From the NCBI GenBank assembly GCA_016893485.2, contig JAFEKX020000001.1:4898001-4962000 (forward strand): 64,000 nt of DNA, written 5' to 3'. A program made the position numbers and the translations under genes. The notes under the pieces are model-generated. The model ran no database searches, was not told the origin of the DNA, and worked only from the letters and a program-made list of their open reading frames with translations. Origin of the DNA: Streptomyces sp. P3 (GTDB lineage: Bacteria; Actinomycetota; Actinomycetes; Streptomycetales; Streptomycetaceae). This document shows, in pieces, positions 41,386 through 49,563 of this stretch (positions are counted from its first letter, which is position 1; the number at the start of each line of letters is the position of its first letter).

Positions 41386-41898
41386 GTGACGGAAGGCACC
41401 ACCTCCGCCGCTGCCGAGGGTGCAGACACCCTGTCCCGCCTGGAGCAGGAGGGCGAGATCGCGGCGGACTACCTCGAGGGTCTGCTGGACATCGCCGATC
41501 TCGACGGCGACATCGACATGGATGTCGAGGCCGACCGCGCCGCTGTCTCGATCATCAGCGACAGCAGCGGCCGCGACCTGCAGAAGCTCGTCGGCCGTGA
41601 CGGTGAGGTGCTGGAGGCACTTCAGGAGCTCACCCGCCTGGCCGTGCACCGGGAGACCGGGGACCGCAGTCGGCTGATGCTGGACATCGCGGGTTACCGC
41701 GCCAAGAAGCGCACCGAGCTCTCCGAGCTGGGCGCCAAGGCCGCGGCCGACGTGAAGAACACCAGCGAGCCGGTGAAGCTGAACCCGATGACCCCGTTCG
41801 AGCGCAAGGTCGTGCACGACGCGGTCAAGGCCGCGGGACTGCGCAGCGAGTCGGAGGGCGAGGAGCCGCAGCGCTTCGTCGTCGTGCTTCCCGCCTGA
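41386..41898 (+). CDS. jag: Jag (KH–R3H RNA-binding) protein
   Basis: An intact 170-residue protein. A KH-like domain (ADYLEGLLDIADLDGDIDMDV, LVGRDGEVLEALQELTRLAV) is followed by an R3H domain (RLMLDIAGYRAKKRTEL, NPMTPFERKVVHDAVK). Jag is an RNA-binding partner of YidC and in some bacteria affects division and cell shape. It starts at GTG 41386 after GAAGGAG. The next gene, rsmG, is separated by a hairpin. Confidence 0.93.
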   Translation: MTEGTTSAAAEGADTLSRLEQEGEIAADYLEGLLDIADLDGDIDMDVEADRAAVSIISDSSGRDLQKLVGRDGEVLEALQELTRLAVHRETGDRSRLMLDIAGYRAKKRTELSELGAKAAADVKNTSEPVKLNPMTPFERKVVHDAVKAAGLRSESEGEEPQRFVVVLPA

Positions 41899-41916
41899 TC
41901 GGTCCCCGCGTAGTAC

Positions 41917-41945
41917 CGGCCCCGTCTGTTGAGCAGACGGGGCCG
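41917..41945 (+). terminator. Terminator after jag
   Basis: Perfect 12-bp stem CGGCCCCGTCTG (41917–41928) with CAGACGGGGCCG (41934–41945), loop TTGAG, 18 bp after the jag stop. Confidence 0.88.
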
Positions 41946-42032
41946 AACTTTGTCAGCCTGATAGTCCTGTAGTTCTGGTGGTCCTGGTAGTCAGCGCCCA
42001 ATGCGCTTTTGCGGTACGGAAGGACGGTCCCC

Positions 42033-42748
42033 GTGACGGAGGCAGCGGAGCTTCCCCCCGCGCCCGAGCAGGCGCGCGAGGTGTTCGGCGATCGCTTCGA
42101 CGATGCGGTCCGGTACGCCGAGCTGCTCGCCGACGCGGGTGTGCAGCGCGGCCTGATCGGCCCACGTGAGGTGCCCCGCCTGTGGGAACGGCACTTGCTG
42201 AACTGCGCGGTCCTCTCGGAGGTCGTGCCCGACGGAGTGACGGTCTGCGACGTCGGCTCCGGCGCCGGCCTCCCGGGCATTCCCCTGGCCCTGGTCCGCG
42301 AGGACATCAAGATCACCCTGCTCGAACCGCTGCTCCGCCGTACTAACTTCCTCACCGAGGTCGTCGAACTCCTCGGCCTCGACCACGTCACCGTCGTGCG
42401 CGGCCGTGCCGAGGAGGTCATGGGCAAGCTGCAACCGGTCCATGTGGTGACGGCCCGGGCCGTGGCCCCCTTGGAGCGACTTGCGACGTGGGGCATCCCC
42501 CTGCTGCGTCCCTACGGCGAGATGCTCGCCCTCAAGGGGACACGGCCGAGGAGGAGCTCAAGAGCGCGGCGAGCGTGCTCAGCAAGCTCGGTGCCGTGGG
42601 GACGTCCATCCTGCAAGTTGGCGAGGGCATCGTCGATCCGCTGTCCACGGTGGTCCGCGTCGAGGTCGGGGAGAGCCCCGGCGGGGTGCGCTTCGCGGCC
42701 AAGCGGGCCAAGGCGGCTCGTACGGGGCGCACGCGCCGGCGTCGTTGA
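42033..42748 (+). CDS. rsmG: 16S rRNA m7G527 methyltransferase RsmG, one frameshift
   Basis: GTG 42033 (VTEAAELPPAPEQAREVFGDRF). The AdoMet motif CDVGSGAGLPGIPLAL and the following RRTNFL, HVVTARAVAPLERL fit RsmG/GidB. One G is missing at about 42537 (LALK/GDTAEEELK), so the last 70 codons (SAASVLSKLGAVG… RTRRRR) are in another frame. About 239 residues. Loss of RsmG gives low-level streptomycin resistance in actinomycetes, so the frameshift should not be read as a resistance mutation without checking. Confidence 0.92.
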
Positions 42749-43112
42749 GGATGTCTCAGCGCCTGGGGCGGGTCGGCCCCAGCGCTTGTGGCACGCGGGT
42801 CTCAGCGTTTGAAGCAGGTCGGTCTCAGCGTTGAGGCAAGTCGCCGATCCGTCCTGACGACGAGACTTACTCCACACAAGCTGCCAAAACTACGCATGCC
42901 GGAGTGTCGCGGCAGTTCGGCCTCGGCGGCTGTGCATCGTGTTTCACGTGAAACGTCGCTCACTGCTGCACGGCATCATCGGTCGCACCCGCGCCGCGGC
43001 CGAACCCCGCGACCGGAAGCCTCTCGGATCACTCGGAGAGGGCACGGAGTTGTCCACAGAGGTGGAATTCTCCACAGAACCCCAGGCCTCACTGGTTCAC
43101 GACCCTGAAGAC
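42749..43112. promoter_or_regulatory. rsmG–parA intergenic region with parS and DnaA-box motifs
   Basis: 364 bp. Imperfect repeats of GTCTCAGCG…GGTCGG lie at 42751–42840. A perfect-core parS site, TGTTTCACGTGAAACG, lies at 42940–42955, and the strict DnaA box TTGTCCACA at 43050–43058 is followed by TCTCCACAG. It holds the parAB promoter(s). ParB binding at the site in front of parAB would allow autoregulation. Confidence 0.65.
42940..42955. promoter_or_regulatory. parS site upstream of parA
   Basis: TGTTTCACGTGAAACG has the full 14-bp palindromic core GTTTCACGTGAAAC bound by ParB. Confidence 0.92.
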
Positions 43113-44185
43113 ATGGGAGGCTCTGTTCATTGCGAGCCTGAAGTCGAGGAGAGTGAATCCTTGCGGTCCGACGCCAACATCGCGGGACCGATGACCGATC
43201 CGGTCCCCGGTCCCCGTACCGAGTCGATGGGGAGGATGTTTCACGTGAAACACCGCCCCCTATGGACGACACTCCCATCGGTCGTGCTGCCCAACTGGCG
43301 GTGGAAGCCCTAGGCCGTGCCGGCGAGGGCCTGCCACGTCCTGAGCAGACCCGCATCATGGTCGTCGCCAACCAGAAGGGCGGGGGTGGGCAAGACGACG
43401 ACGACCGTCAATCTTGCCGCTTCGCTGGCACTGCACGGCGCCCGTGTTCTGGTGGTCGACCTCGACCCACAGGGCAATGCGTCCACGGCACTGGGGATCG
43501 ACCACCACGCGGAAGTCCCCTCCATCTATGACGTGTTGGTCGACAGCAGACCTCTCTCCGAGGTCGTGCAGCCGGTCCCCGATGTCGAGGGTCTCTTCTG
43601 TGCCCCCGCCACGATCGATCTCGCCGGTGCGGAGATCGAGCTGGTGTCCCTGGTGGCCCGAGAGAGCAGACTCCAGCGGGCGATTCAGGCCTACGAACAG
43701 CCGTTGGACTACATCCTCATCGACTGTCCGCCCTCACTCGGCCTGCTGACGGTCAACGCGTTGGTCGCCGGCGCGGAGGTTCTCATCCCGATCCAGTGCG
43801 AGTACTACGCGCTGGAAGGCCTCGGTCAGTTGCTCCGCAACGTCGACCTGGTCCGGGGCACCTCAACCCCAACCTGCATGTGTCGACCATCCTGCTCACC
43901 ATGTACGACGGCCGGACGCGTCTGGCGTCCCAGGTCGCGGACGAGGTGCGCAGTCACTTCGGCGACGAGGTGCTACGGACGAGCATTCCCCGCTCGGTCC
44001 GTATCTCCGAGGCACCGAGTTATGGGCAGACGGTACTGACCTACGATCCCGGATCGAGCGGTGCCCTCTCCTACTTTGAGGCAGCAAGGGAAATCGCGCT
44101 GAAGGGTGTGGGCGTCAGCTACGACGCGACACACGCGCACATCGGCGCTCAGAGCGACCAGAGCATGGTGGAGGGCATCCAGTGA
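43113..44185 (+). CDS. parA: Chromosome-partitioning ATPase ParA, three frameshifts
   Basis: After repair it has an acidic N-terminal extension (MGGSVHCEPEVEESESL), then a stretch containing VSRET encoded by a parS site. The deviant Walker A KGGVGKTTTT follows, then DLDPQGNAS, DCPPSLGLL and SVRISEAPSYG. Frames change at 43229–43232 (four G for five), 43382–43386 (five G for four) and 43856–43859 (four G for five). ATG 43113 is the assumed start; 43191 is an alternative. It overlaps parB in GTGA. ParA polymerises at hyphal tips and in aerial hyphae and places ParB–parS complexes. Confidence 0.92.
43237..43252. promoter_or_regulatory. parS site inside parA
   Basis: TGTTTCACGTGAAACA, a perfect 16-bp palindrome, lies within the N-terminal coding region of parA. 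In the repaired frame it reads VSRET. Confidence 0.93.
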
Positions 44186-45272
44186 GCGAGCGACGGAGGG
44201 GTTTGGGCCGTGGGCTCGGCGCATTGATCCCCGCAGCCCCGACCGGGGAGAAGACGGTGGCTCCGGCCGCCATGGGTTCCGCGTCTCCGACGGCGGTTCC
44301 GGTCATCACCGGCGACCGGGGGTGGCCGCAGCGAAGGTCACCACGCTGCCGCCGGTTTCCTACGACATGGAGGAGCTGTCGACGAACGGCGCCGTGGAGA
44401 CGTTCGCGCCTCCCATCGGTGCCCACTTTGCCGAGCTGCCCCTCGACTCCATCACGCCGAACTCACGCCAGCCGCGTGAGGTCTTCGACGAGGACGCGCT
44501 GCAGGAGCTCGTCACCTCCATCAAGGAGGTCGGCCTTCTCCAGCCCGTCGTCGTACGGCAGATCGGCCCGTCCAGCTACGAGCTCATCATGGGTGAGCGG
44601 CGTTGGCGGGCGTGCCGTGAGGCGGGCCTGGAGGCGATTCCGGCGATCGTGCGGGCCACGGACGACGAGAAGCTTCTCCTGGACGCCCTCCTGGAGAACC
44701 TGCACCGCGCCCAGCTGAACCCGCTCGAAGAGGCGGCTGCCTACGACCAGTTGCTCAAGGACTTCAACTGCACGCACGACCAGCTGGCTGACCGCATCGG
44801 TCGTTCCCGCCCGCAGGTCTCCAACACCCTGCGTCTGCTGAAGCTCTCGCCGTCGGTCCAGCGCCGTGTCGCAGCCGGAGTTCTCTCCGCCGGCCACGCC
44901 CGGGCTCTGCTCTCCGTCGACGACTCGGAGGAGCAGGACCGGCTGGCTCACCGGATCGTGGCCGAGGGGCTCTCGGTGCGTGCCGTCGAGGAGATCGTGA
45001 CCCTCATGGGTTCGCGGCCCCAGACGGCTCAGCGTTCCAAGGGACCGAGGGCCGGCGCGTTGGTCTCTCCGGCGCTGTCCGATCTCGCCACACGTCTCTC
45101 TGATCGCTTCGAGACCCGGGTGAAGGTGGACCTGGGCCAGAAGAAGGGCAAGATCACTGTCGAGTTCGCCTCGATGGAGGACCTGGAGCGCATCCTCGGT
45201 TCGTTGGCTCCGGGTGAGGGGCCGGTCCTGCAGCGGAGCCTGCTGGACGACGAGACGGAGGACGAGGCCTGA
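44182..45272 (+). CDS. parB: Chromosome-partitioning CTPase ParB, one frameshift
   Basis: GTG 44182 (VSERRRGLGRGLGALIP, the ParA-stimulating tail). The repaired protein has LPLDSITPNSRQPREVFDEDAL, the CTP-binding GERRWRACREAGL, the HTH DQLADRIGRSRPQVSNTLRLL and the C-terminal dimer domain (KVDLGQKKGKITVEFASMEDLERIL). About 362 residues. One G is missing at 44318–44322 in the linker. It binds the parS sites listed here and spreads along DNA as a CTP-dependent clamp. It is translationally coupled to parA. Confidence 0.95.
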
Positions 45273-45313
45273 GCCTTCCTGCCTTCGGGCATGGGTTCCG
45301 TCCGTCCGACCAG

Positions 45314-45358
45314 AAGAGTGGGCCGTGTCCGGTGTGTACCGGAAGGCGGCCCGCTCTT
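45314..45358 (+). terminator. Terminator after parB
   Basis: AAGAGTGGGCCG (45314–45325) pairs with CGGCCCGCTCTT (45347–45358) with one wobble, enclosing a second stem TCCGGT/ACCGGA. Confidence 0.8.
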
Positions 45359-45455
45359 TGCTTTCTGTCGGTATCGATGGAATCGCATCATGGATACGAT
45401 GCGATTCGGGTTTGGCGCATCCACTTGGCAGCACCTCTTAGGGGAGGCGGGGGCC

Positions 45456-45713
45456 ATGCGAACGGTGAGCCGCACCGGACTGGTGAGCGCGGGTCTGGGC
45501 CTGGGGGCGGTCGGCGGGTTCGTCGGCAGTTTGATCAGGCAACGTAGCGCTCTGACAGCCGCTCGCGCCGCTGCGGGCGAAGGAAGCGAGGATCTGCCTT
45601 CATGGGGCGTCGGCTTGTACCGCTCACGCTGGACAACCTCCCGGACATTCCCAACCGCTGTCGGTCGTGTGTCTTCTGGGAGCTGGACCCCGTCAGCGGC
45701 CAAGCCGCGGTAA
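45456..45713 (+). CDS. Possible small membrane protein, uncertain end
   Basis: ATG 45456 follows a strong GGGGAGGCGGGGGCC site and begins MRTVSRTGLVSAGLGLGAVGGFVGSLIRQRSALTAARAAAGEG, with one helix near residues 8–26. The frame then overlaps the acetyltransferase start by over 100 bp and degenerates. The true gene may end at about 45600 after an indel. No family is recognised; the ribosome site and helix are the only support. Confidence 0.4.
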   Translation: MRTVSRTGLVSAGLGLGAVGGFVGSLIRQRSALTAARAAAGEGSEDLPSWGVGLYRSRWTTSRTFPTAVGRVSSGSWTPSAAKPR

Positions 45714-46218
45714 AGGCAGATACGGCGGCCCTGGAGAAGGAAGGCTGGATCTCCGCGGTCCTCCTCGACTGGGGCTCCTGCGGCCGGGTCGTCTACGTCG
45801 ACGACGTGCCGGTGGGCTTCGTCCTCTACGCGCCCCCTGCTTACGTCCCCGCTCGACGGCATTTCCCACGAGCCCCGTGTCGCCGGACGCCGTGCAGTTG
45901 ATGACGTCGTTCATCATGCCGGGGTATCAGGGGCAGGGGCTGGGGCGGGTCATGGTCCAGACGGTTGCCAAGGATCTGCTGCGGCGGGGCTTCAAGGCGA
46001 TAGAGGCCTTCGGGGATGCCCACGGGAAAGAGGCCGCCTGCGTTCTGCCGGCCGACCATCTGCTCGCCGTGGGCTTCAAGACGGTTCGTCAGCACCCCGC
46101 CTACCCACGGCTGCGGCTGGAGCTGCGCACGACGCTCTCCTGGAAGGAAGACGTGGAGCTGGCGCTCGACCGGCTGTTGGGGGCCGTACAGAAGGAACCA
46201 GCGCTTCGACCGCTCTAA
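45602..46218 (+). CDS. GNAT-family N-acetyltransferase, one frameshift
   Basis: ATG 45602 (MGRRLVPLTLDNLPDIPNRCRSCVFWELDP). The acetyl-CoA motif MPGYQGQGLGRVMVQ and the following LLRRGFKAIEAFGD identify a GNAT enzyme. An N-terminal CRSCVFWE with paired Cys is characteristic of this parB-linked group. One base is off at about 45845 (PAYVP/RSTAFPTSPVSPDAVQL). About 205 residues. The substrate is unknown. It is conserved beside parB in Streptomyces as far as I recall. Confidence 0.82.
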
Positions 46219-46222
46219 AGCA

Positions 46223-46251
46223 AATGGGCCGACTCCGGGAGTCGGCCCATT
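46223..46251. terminator. Bidirectional terminator between the acetyltransferase gene and trxA
   Basis: AATGGGCCGAC (46223–46233) pairs perfectly with GTCGGCCCATT (46241–46251). It is five bases after one stop codon; the convergent trxA stop is 36 bp to the right, with two parS sites in between. Confidence 0.85.
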
Positions 46252-46253
46252 CA

Positions 46254-46286
46254 TGTTTCACGTGAAACATGGTTTCACGTGAAACA
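46254..46286. promoter_or_regulatory. Two adjacent parS sites
   Basis: TGTTTCACGTGAAACA (46254–46269, embedded in the 20-base palindrome CATGTTTCACGTGAAACATG) and GGTTTCACGTGAAACA (46271–46286) are 17 bp apart and end exactly at the trxA stop codon. Both have the perfect core. Confidence 0.93.
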
Positions 46287-46619
46287 TCACTCGGAGATGA
46301 AGTCCTCGAGGTCGCGAACGATCGCGGCCTTCGGCTTTGCGCCGACGATGGTCTTGGCGACCTCGCCACCCTGGTAGACGTTCAGCGTCGGGATGGACAT
46401 GACGCCGTACCGGGCAGCCGTGGCCGGGTTCTCGTCGATGTTGAGCTTGACGATCTCGATCTTGTCGCCGTGCTCGGCGGCGATGGCTTCGAGGGACGGA
46501 GCGATCTGGCGGCACGGACCGCACCAGGAAGCCCAGAAGTCCACCAGGACGGGCTTGTCGCTCTTGAGGACGTCCTCGTCGAAGGAAGCGTCGGTCACAT
46601 TCTTCAGAGTGCCGGCCAC
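46287..46619 (-). CDS. trxA: Thioredoxin
   Basis: An intact 110-residue thioredoxin fold with the active site WASWCGPCRQIAP (Cys pair about 31–34), the buried Asp in VDFWASW and the cis-Pro in SIPTLNVYQGG. It is a cytoplasmic disulphide reductase kept reduced by TrxB, whose gene ends 41 bp upstream on the same strand. It starts at a GTG at 46619. Confidence 0.97.
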   Translation of the reverse strand: MAGTLKNVTDASFDEDVLKSDKPVLVDFWASWCGPCRQIAPSLEAIAAEHGDKIEIVKLNIDENPATAARYGVMSIPTLNVYQGGEVAKTIVGAKPKAAIVRDLEDFISE

Positions 46620-46660
46620 GGCGGGCTCCTTAACTTGATCGTGCGGTGGGAAGGATGGGG

Positions 46661-47628
46661 TCAGACGGCGGTCTTCGCGGGCTCTGCCTTCTCCTCGTCC
46701 GCGAGGGCGGCGAGGAAACGCTCGGCGTCCAGAGCGGCGGAGCAGCCCGTGCCGGCGGCGGTGATCGCCTGGCGGTAGGTGTGGTCGACGACGTCACCGG
46801 CGCCGAAGACACCGGTCAGGTTGGTGCGGGTCGAGGGCGCCTCGACCTTGAGGTAGCCCTCTCCGTCCAACTCCAGCTGGCCCTTGAAGAGTTCCGTGCG
46901 GGGGTCGTGACCGATCGCGATGAACAGGCCCGTCACCGCCAGGTCGGAGAGTTCCCGGTCTTCAGGTTGCGCAGTTTGAGGCCGGCGAGCTTCGGGTTGC
47001 CCTCGATCTCGGCGACCTCGCTGTCCCAGACGAACTTGATCTTCGGGTCGGCAAAGGCGCGTTCCTGCATCGCCTTGGAGGCACGCAGGCTGTCCCGGCG
47101 GTGAACGATCGTCACGGACTTGGCGAAGCGGGAGAGGAAGGTCGCCTCCTCCATCGCCGTGTCGCCACCACCGATGACGGCGATGTCCTGGTCCTTGAAG
47201 AAGAACCCGTCACAGGTGGCACACCAGGAGACACCCCGGCCGGAGAGCGCGTCCTCGTTCGGCAGGCCCAGCTTGCGGTGCTGGGAGCCGGTGGTGACGA
47301 TGACGGCCTTCGCCTGGTGCACGGTGCCCGACGTGTCCGTGACGGTCTTGATCTCACCGGTCAGGTCGACGGAGACCACGTCGTCCGGGATCAGCTCGGC
47401 GCCGAAGCGCTCGGCCTGGGCACGCATGTTGTCCATGAGCTCGGGGCCCATGATGCCGTCCTGGAAGCCCGGGAAGTTCTCGACCTCGGTGGTGTTCATC
47501 AGCGCGCCACCAGCGGTGACGGCACCTTCGAACACCAGCGGCTTCAGCGACGCGCGCGCGGTGTAGAGCGCCGCCGTGTAGCCGGCGGGCCCGGAGCCGA
47601 TGATGATCACGTTTCGGACGTCGCTCAC
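46661..47628 (-). CDS. trxB: Thioredoxin reductase, one frameshift
   Basis: About 322 residues. FAD motif IIGSGPAGYTAALY, redox pair WCATCDG, NADPH motif VIGGGDTAMEEA with HRRD, and the C-terminal FAD motif GVFGAGDVVDHTYRQAITAAGTGC. One base is missing at about 46945 (KTG/ELSDLAVTGLF), leaving the last 90 codons in another frame. It reduces TrxA with NADPH. It lies in tandem with trxA and downstream of the sigM/anti-sigma pair on the same strand. Confidence 0.95.
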
Positions 47629-47812
47629 GGCTTGGTTCCTCGTCTCTGGACTGCGTCAGTACGACCGGTGGGAGCCCCTCTCAGAGCCTCCACACCACCC
47701 AACGGATCCTACGGGGCCCGCATTCCCGCTGTGTCCGGGCACACGGAGAGGGCACATGGAGAGGCTGTACACAGGGAAGTACCACGCAGGGCGGAGACGA
47801 GAGGCCCGGGAA

Positions 47813-48815
47813 TCAGGAACGGGGGTACGACCGCGTCAGAAGGACCTTGCCAGGAGTCGACGTGTGGTGGCTCACGCAGGTCGCGTCCACGACGTACGCC
47901 GTGACCCGGGTGCTGTCGGACGCGTCGGGCAGCACTGCGAGATAGGCGGCAGAGCCGTTGTAGGTGCCCTCCTTGAAGCCGAGGACCTCCGCGGTGCCAC
48001 GGTTGATGCCCTGCCGGATGCAGTCCGGGACGGAGGTGGAGGGCTCGATCAGGGTCTTGGGAGTCTTGCTGGTCGGCTCCGTGTTGGTCCCCGGGTCGGA
48101 CTCGGCGTTCCAGGGCTTCATGCTGCCCTGCTTCCGGTGCCCTGGTTCGTGGCTGCCTTGGTGGCGAGGAGATCCGACACCACGTTCTCCAGCTTCCCCT
48201 TGGAGAAGGTGTCCGCAGAACTGGTCGCGTTCCCCTGAGCCGTGTCCGAGGTCTTGTGGTCGCCCAGGGACTGGATGAAGAGAGAACCGGCTCCCAGAAC
48301 GGCCGCAGTGAACACGGCTCCCAGGACGATCCGTCCACGACGTCCGCCGCGGCTCTGGTCCTTGCGGTCCTTCCGGTCCTTGCGTCCGGGGCCGGTCGCC
48401 GCGCGGGAGTGTCCGGACGGACGGGCCGCCGCCGTCGTCGTTGTGGGCGATGTTTCACGTGAAACATGCGCCTCGGTGTGCTCGGCGTCCTCGTCGATCG
48501 CGTCCGCCCGTCTCGGGACCCACCCAACCACGTAGGGGTGGCCAGGGACTCGGGAGCAGTGGCACCCAGCAGGGCCTCGGCGGCGAGCGCCGCGTCGATA
48601 CGGCCCGCGATCTCTGCGGGCATGCGCGGTGGGCCGGGCAGGCTGCCCAGCAGACCCCGGATCTCCTCCAGCGAGTCGTGGACGTCCGCGCAAAGTTCGC
48701 ACACGTCCAGATGGCGTCGTACCTCTGCCGTCCTGGACGGGGAGAGAAGGCCCTCGGTGAGGTCGGAGATCTCCGCGACGTCCGGGTGCTCGGCCGTGTC
48801 TGTCGTGGATGTCAC
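47813..48815 (-). CDS. Anti-sigma factor of the zinc-binding type for SigM, two frameshifts
   Basis: GTG 48815 overlaps the sigM stop (GTGA). The N-terminal half has the ZAS motif with HLDVCELC (His, Cys, Cys) near residue 34. A linker contains HVSRETS, encoded by a parS site. A membrane helix follows (IVLGAVFTAAVLGAGSLFIQSL), then an outer domain (GTAEVLGFKEGTYNGSAAYLAVLPD, CVSHHTSTPGKVLLTRSYPRS). Frames change at about 48525 and 48125. About 334 residues. It is predicted to hold SigM at the membrane until a redox or envelope signal releases it. The outer domain is not a family I recognise. Confidence 0.82.
48451..48466. promoter_or_regulatory. parS site inside the anti-sigma gene
   Basis: TGTTTCACGTGAAACA, a perfect palindrome within the coding region. 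In the gene's frame it reads VSRET, as in parA. Confidence 0.92.
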
Positions 48816-49537
48816 GCTCGCCCACCTCCGCCCTTCACAGCAGCTGAATCGCTCGGCCCTGCATCCTCGGGACCCGCGTCTCGGGGTCCCGCTGCCGGTG
48901 GGACGGATGTCCCCTGCGCCCGGTTCCGTCCTGCGCCCGGTTCCTTGCCGTCGTCGGCTCTTTCCGGCCGGAGATGGGTGAGGAGGGGCAGCAGTCTGGC
49001 TCTTCCTCTGGCGCAGCGGCTCTTCACCGTGCCGGTCGGTACGTCGAGAATGCGGGCGGCTTCCGCGACGGGGTAGCCCTGCATGTCCACGAGGACGAGG
49101 GCGGCGCGCTGGTCGGGCGGGAGGGTGCCCAGGGCTTCCAGCAGTTGGCGGTGCAGGTCGTTGCGTTCCGCGGGAGCCGAGGCCGACTCGTGCGGTTCCA
49201 GGAGCTGTTCCAGGCGCTCGGTGTCGTCGACCGGGGAGGTCTTCCTGGAGGCGGCCTTGCGGGCGCGGTCCAGGCAGGCGTTCACCGTGATCCGGTGCAG
49301 CCACGTCGTGACGGCCGACTGGCCGCGGAAGGTGTGGGCGGCCCGGTAGGCGGAGACGAGGGCGTCCTGGACGGCGTCAGCGGCCTCCTCGCGGTCCCCC
49401 AGTGTGCGCAGGGCCACGGCCCAGAGCCGGTCCCGGTGCCGCCGGACGATCTCACCGAAGGCGTCCGGGTCACCTTCGACATGGCGGGCGAGCAGATCCT
49501 GATCGCTCGTCCCGTCGTACCCGGCGCCTTCCGCCAT
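48812..49537 (-). CDS. sigM: ECF-type RNA polymerase sigma factor SigM
   Basis: An intact 241-residue ECF sigma factor. Region 2: DAFGEIVRRHRDRLWAVALRTLGDREEAADAVQDALVSAYRAAHTFRG. Region 4: LPPDQRAALVLVDMQGYPVAEAARILDVPTGTVKSRCARGRARLLP. It ends in an unusual Gly/Pro/Ala/Asp tail of about 50 residues. It is translationally coupled to its anti-sigma factor. trxB and trxA lie downstream on the same strand, which suggests, but does not show, a thiol-stress link. Confidence 0.92.
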   Translation of the reverse strand: MAEGAGYDGTSDQDLLARHVEGDPDAFGEIVRRHRDRLWAVALRTLGDREEAADAVQDALVSAYRAAHTFRGQSAVTTWLHRITVNACLDRARKAASRKTSPVDDTERLEQLLEPHESASAPAERNDLHRQLLEALGTLPPDQRAALVLVDMQGYPVAEAARILDVPTGTVKSRCARGRARLLPLLTHLRPERADDGKEPGAGRNRAQGTSVPPAAGPRDAGPEDAGPSDSAAVKGGGGRA

Positions 49538-49563
49538 CGGACCCCCTCCCCCTCCGGTGAGCG

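Noticed and set aside
42749..42840. Possible regulatory RNA in the GTCTCAGCG repeats after rsmG
   Set aside because: The repeats are imperfect and no stable fold or promoter can be shown by eye.
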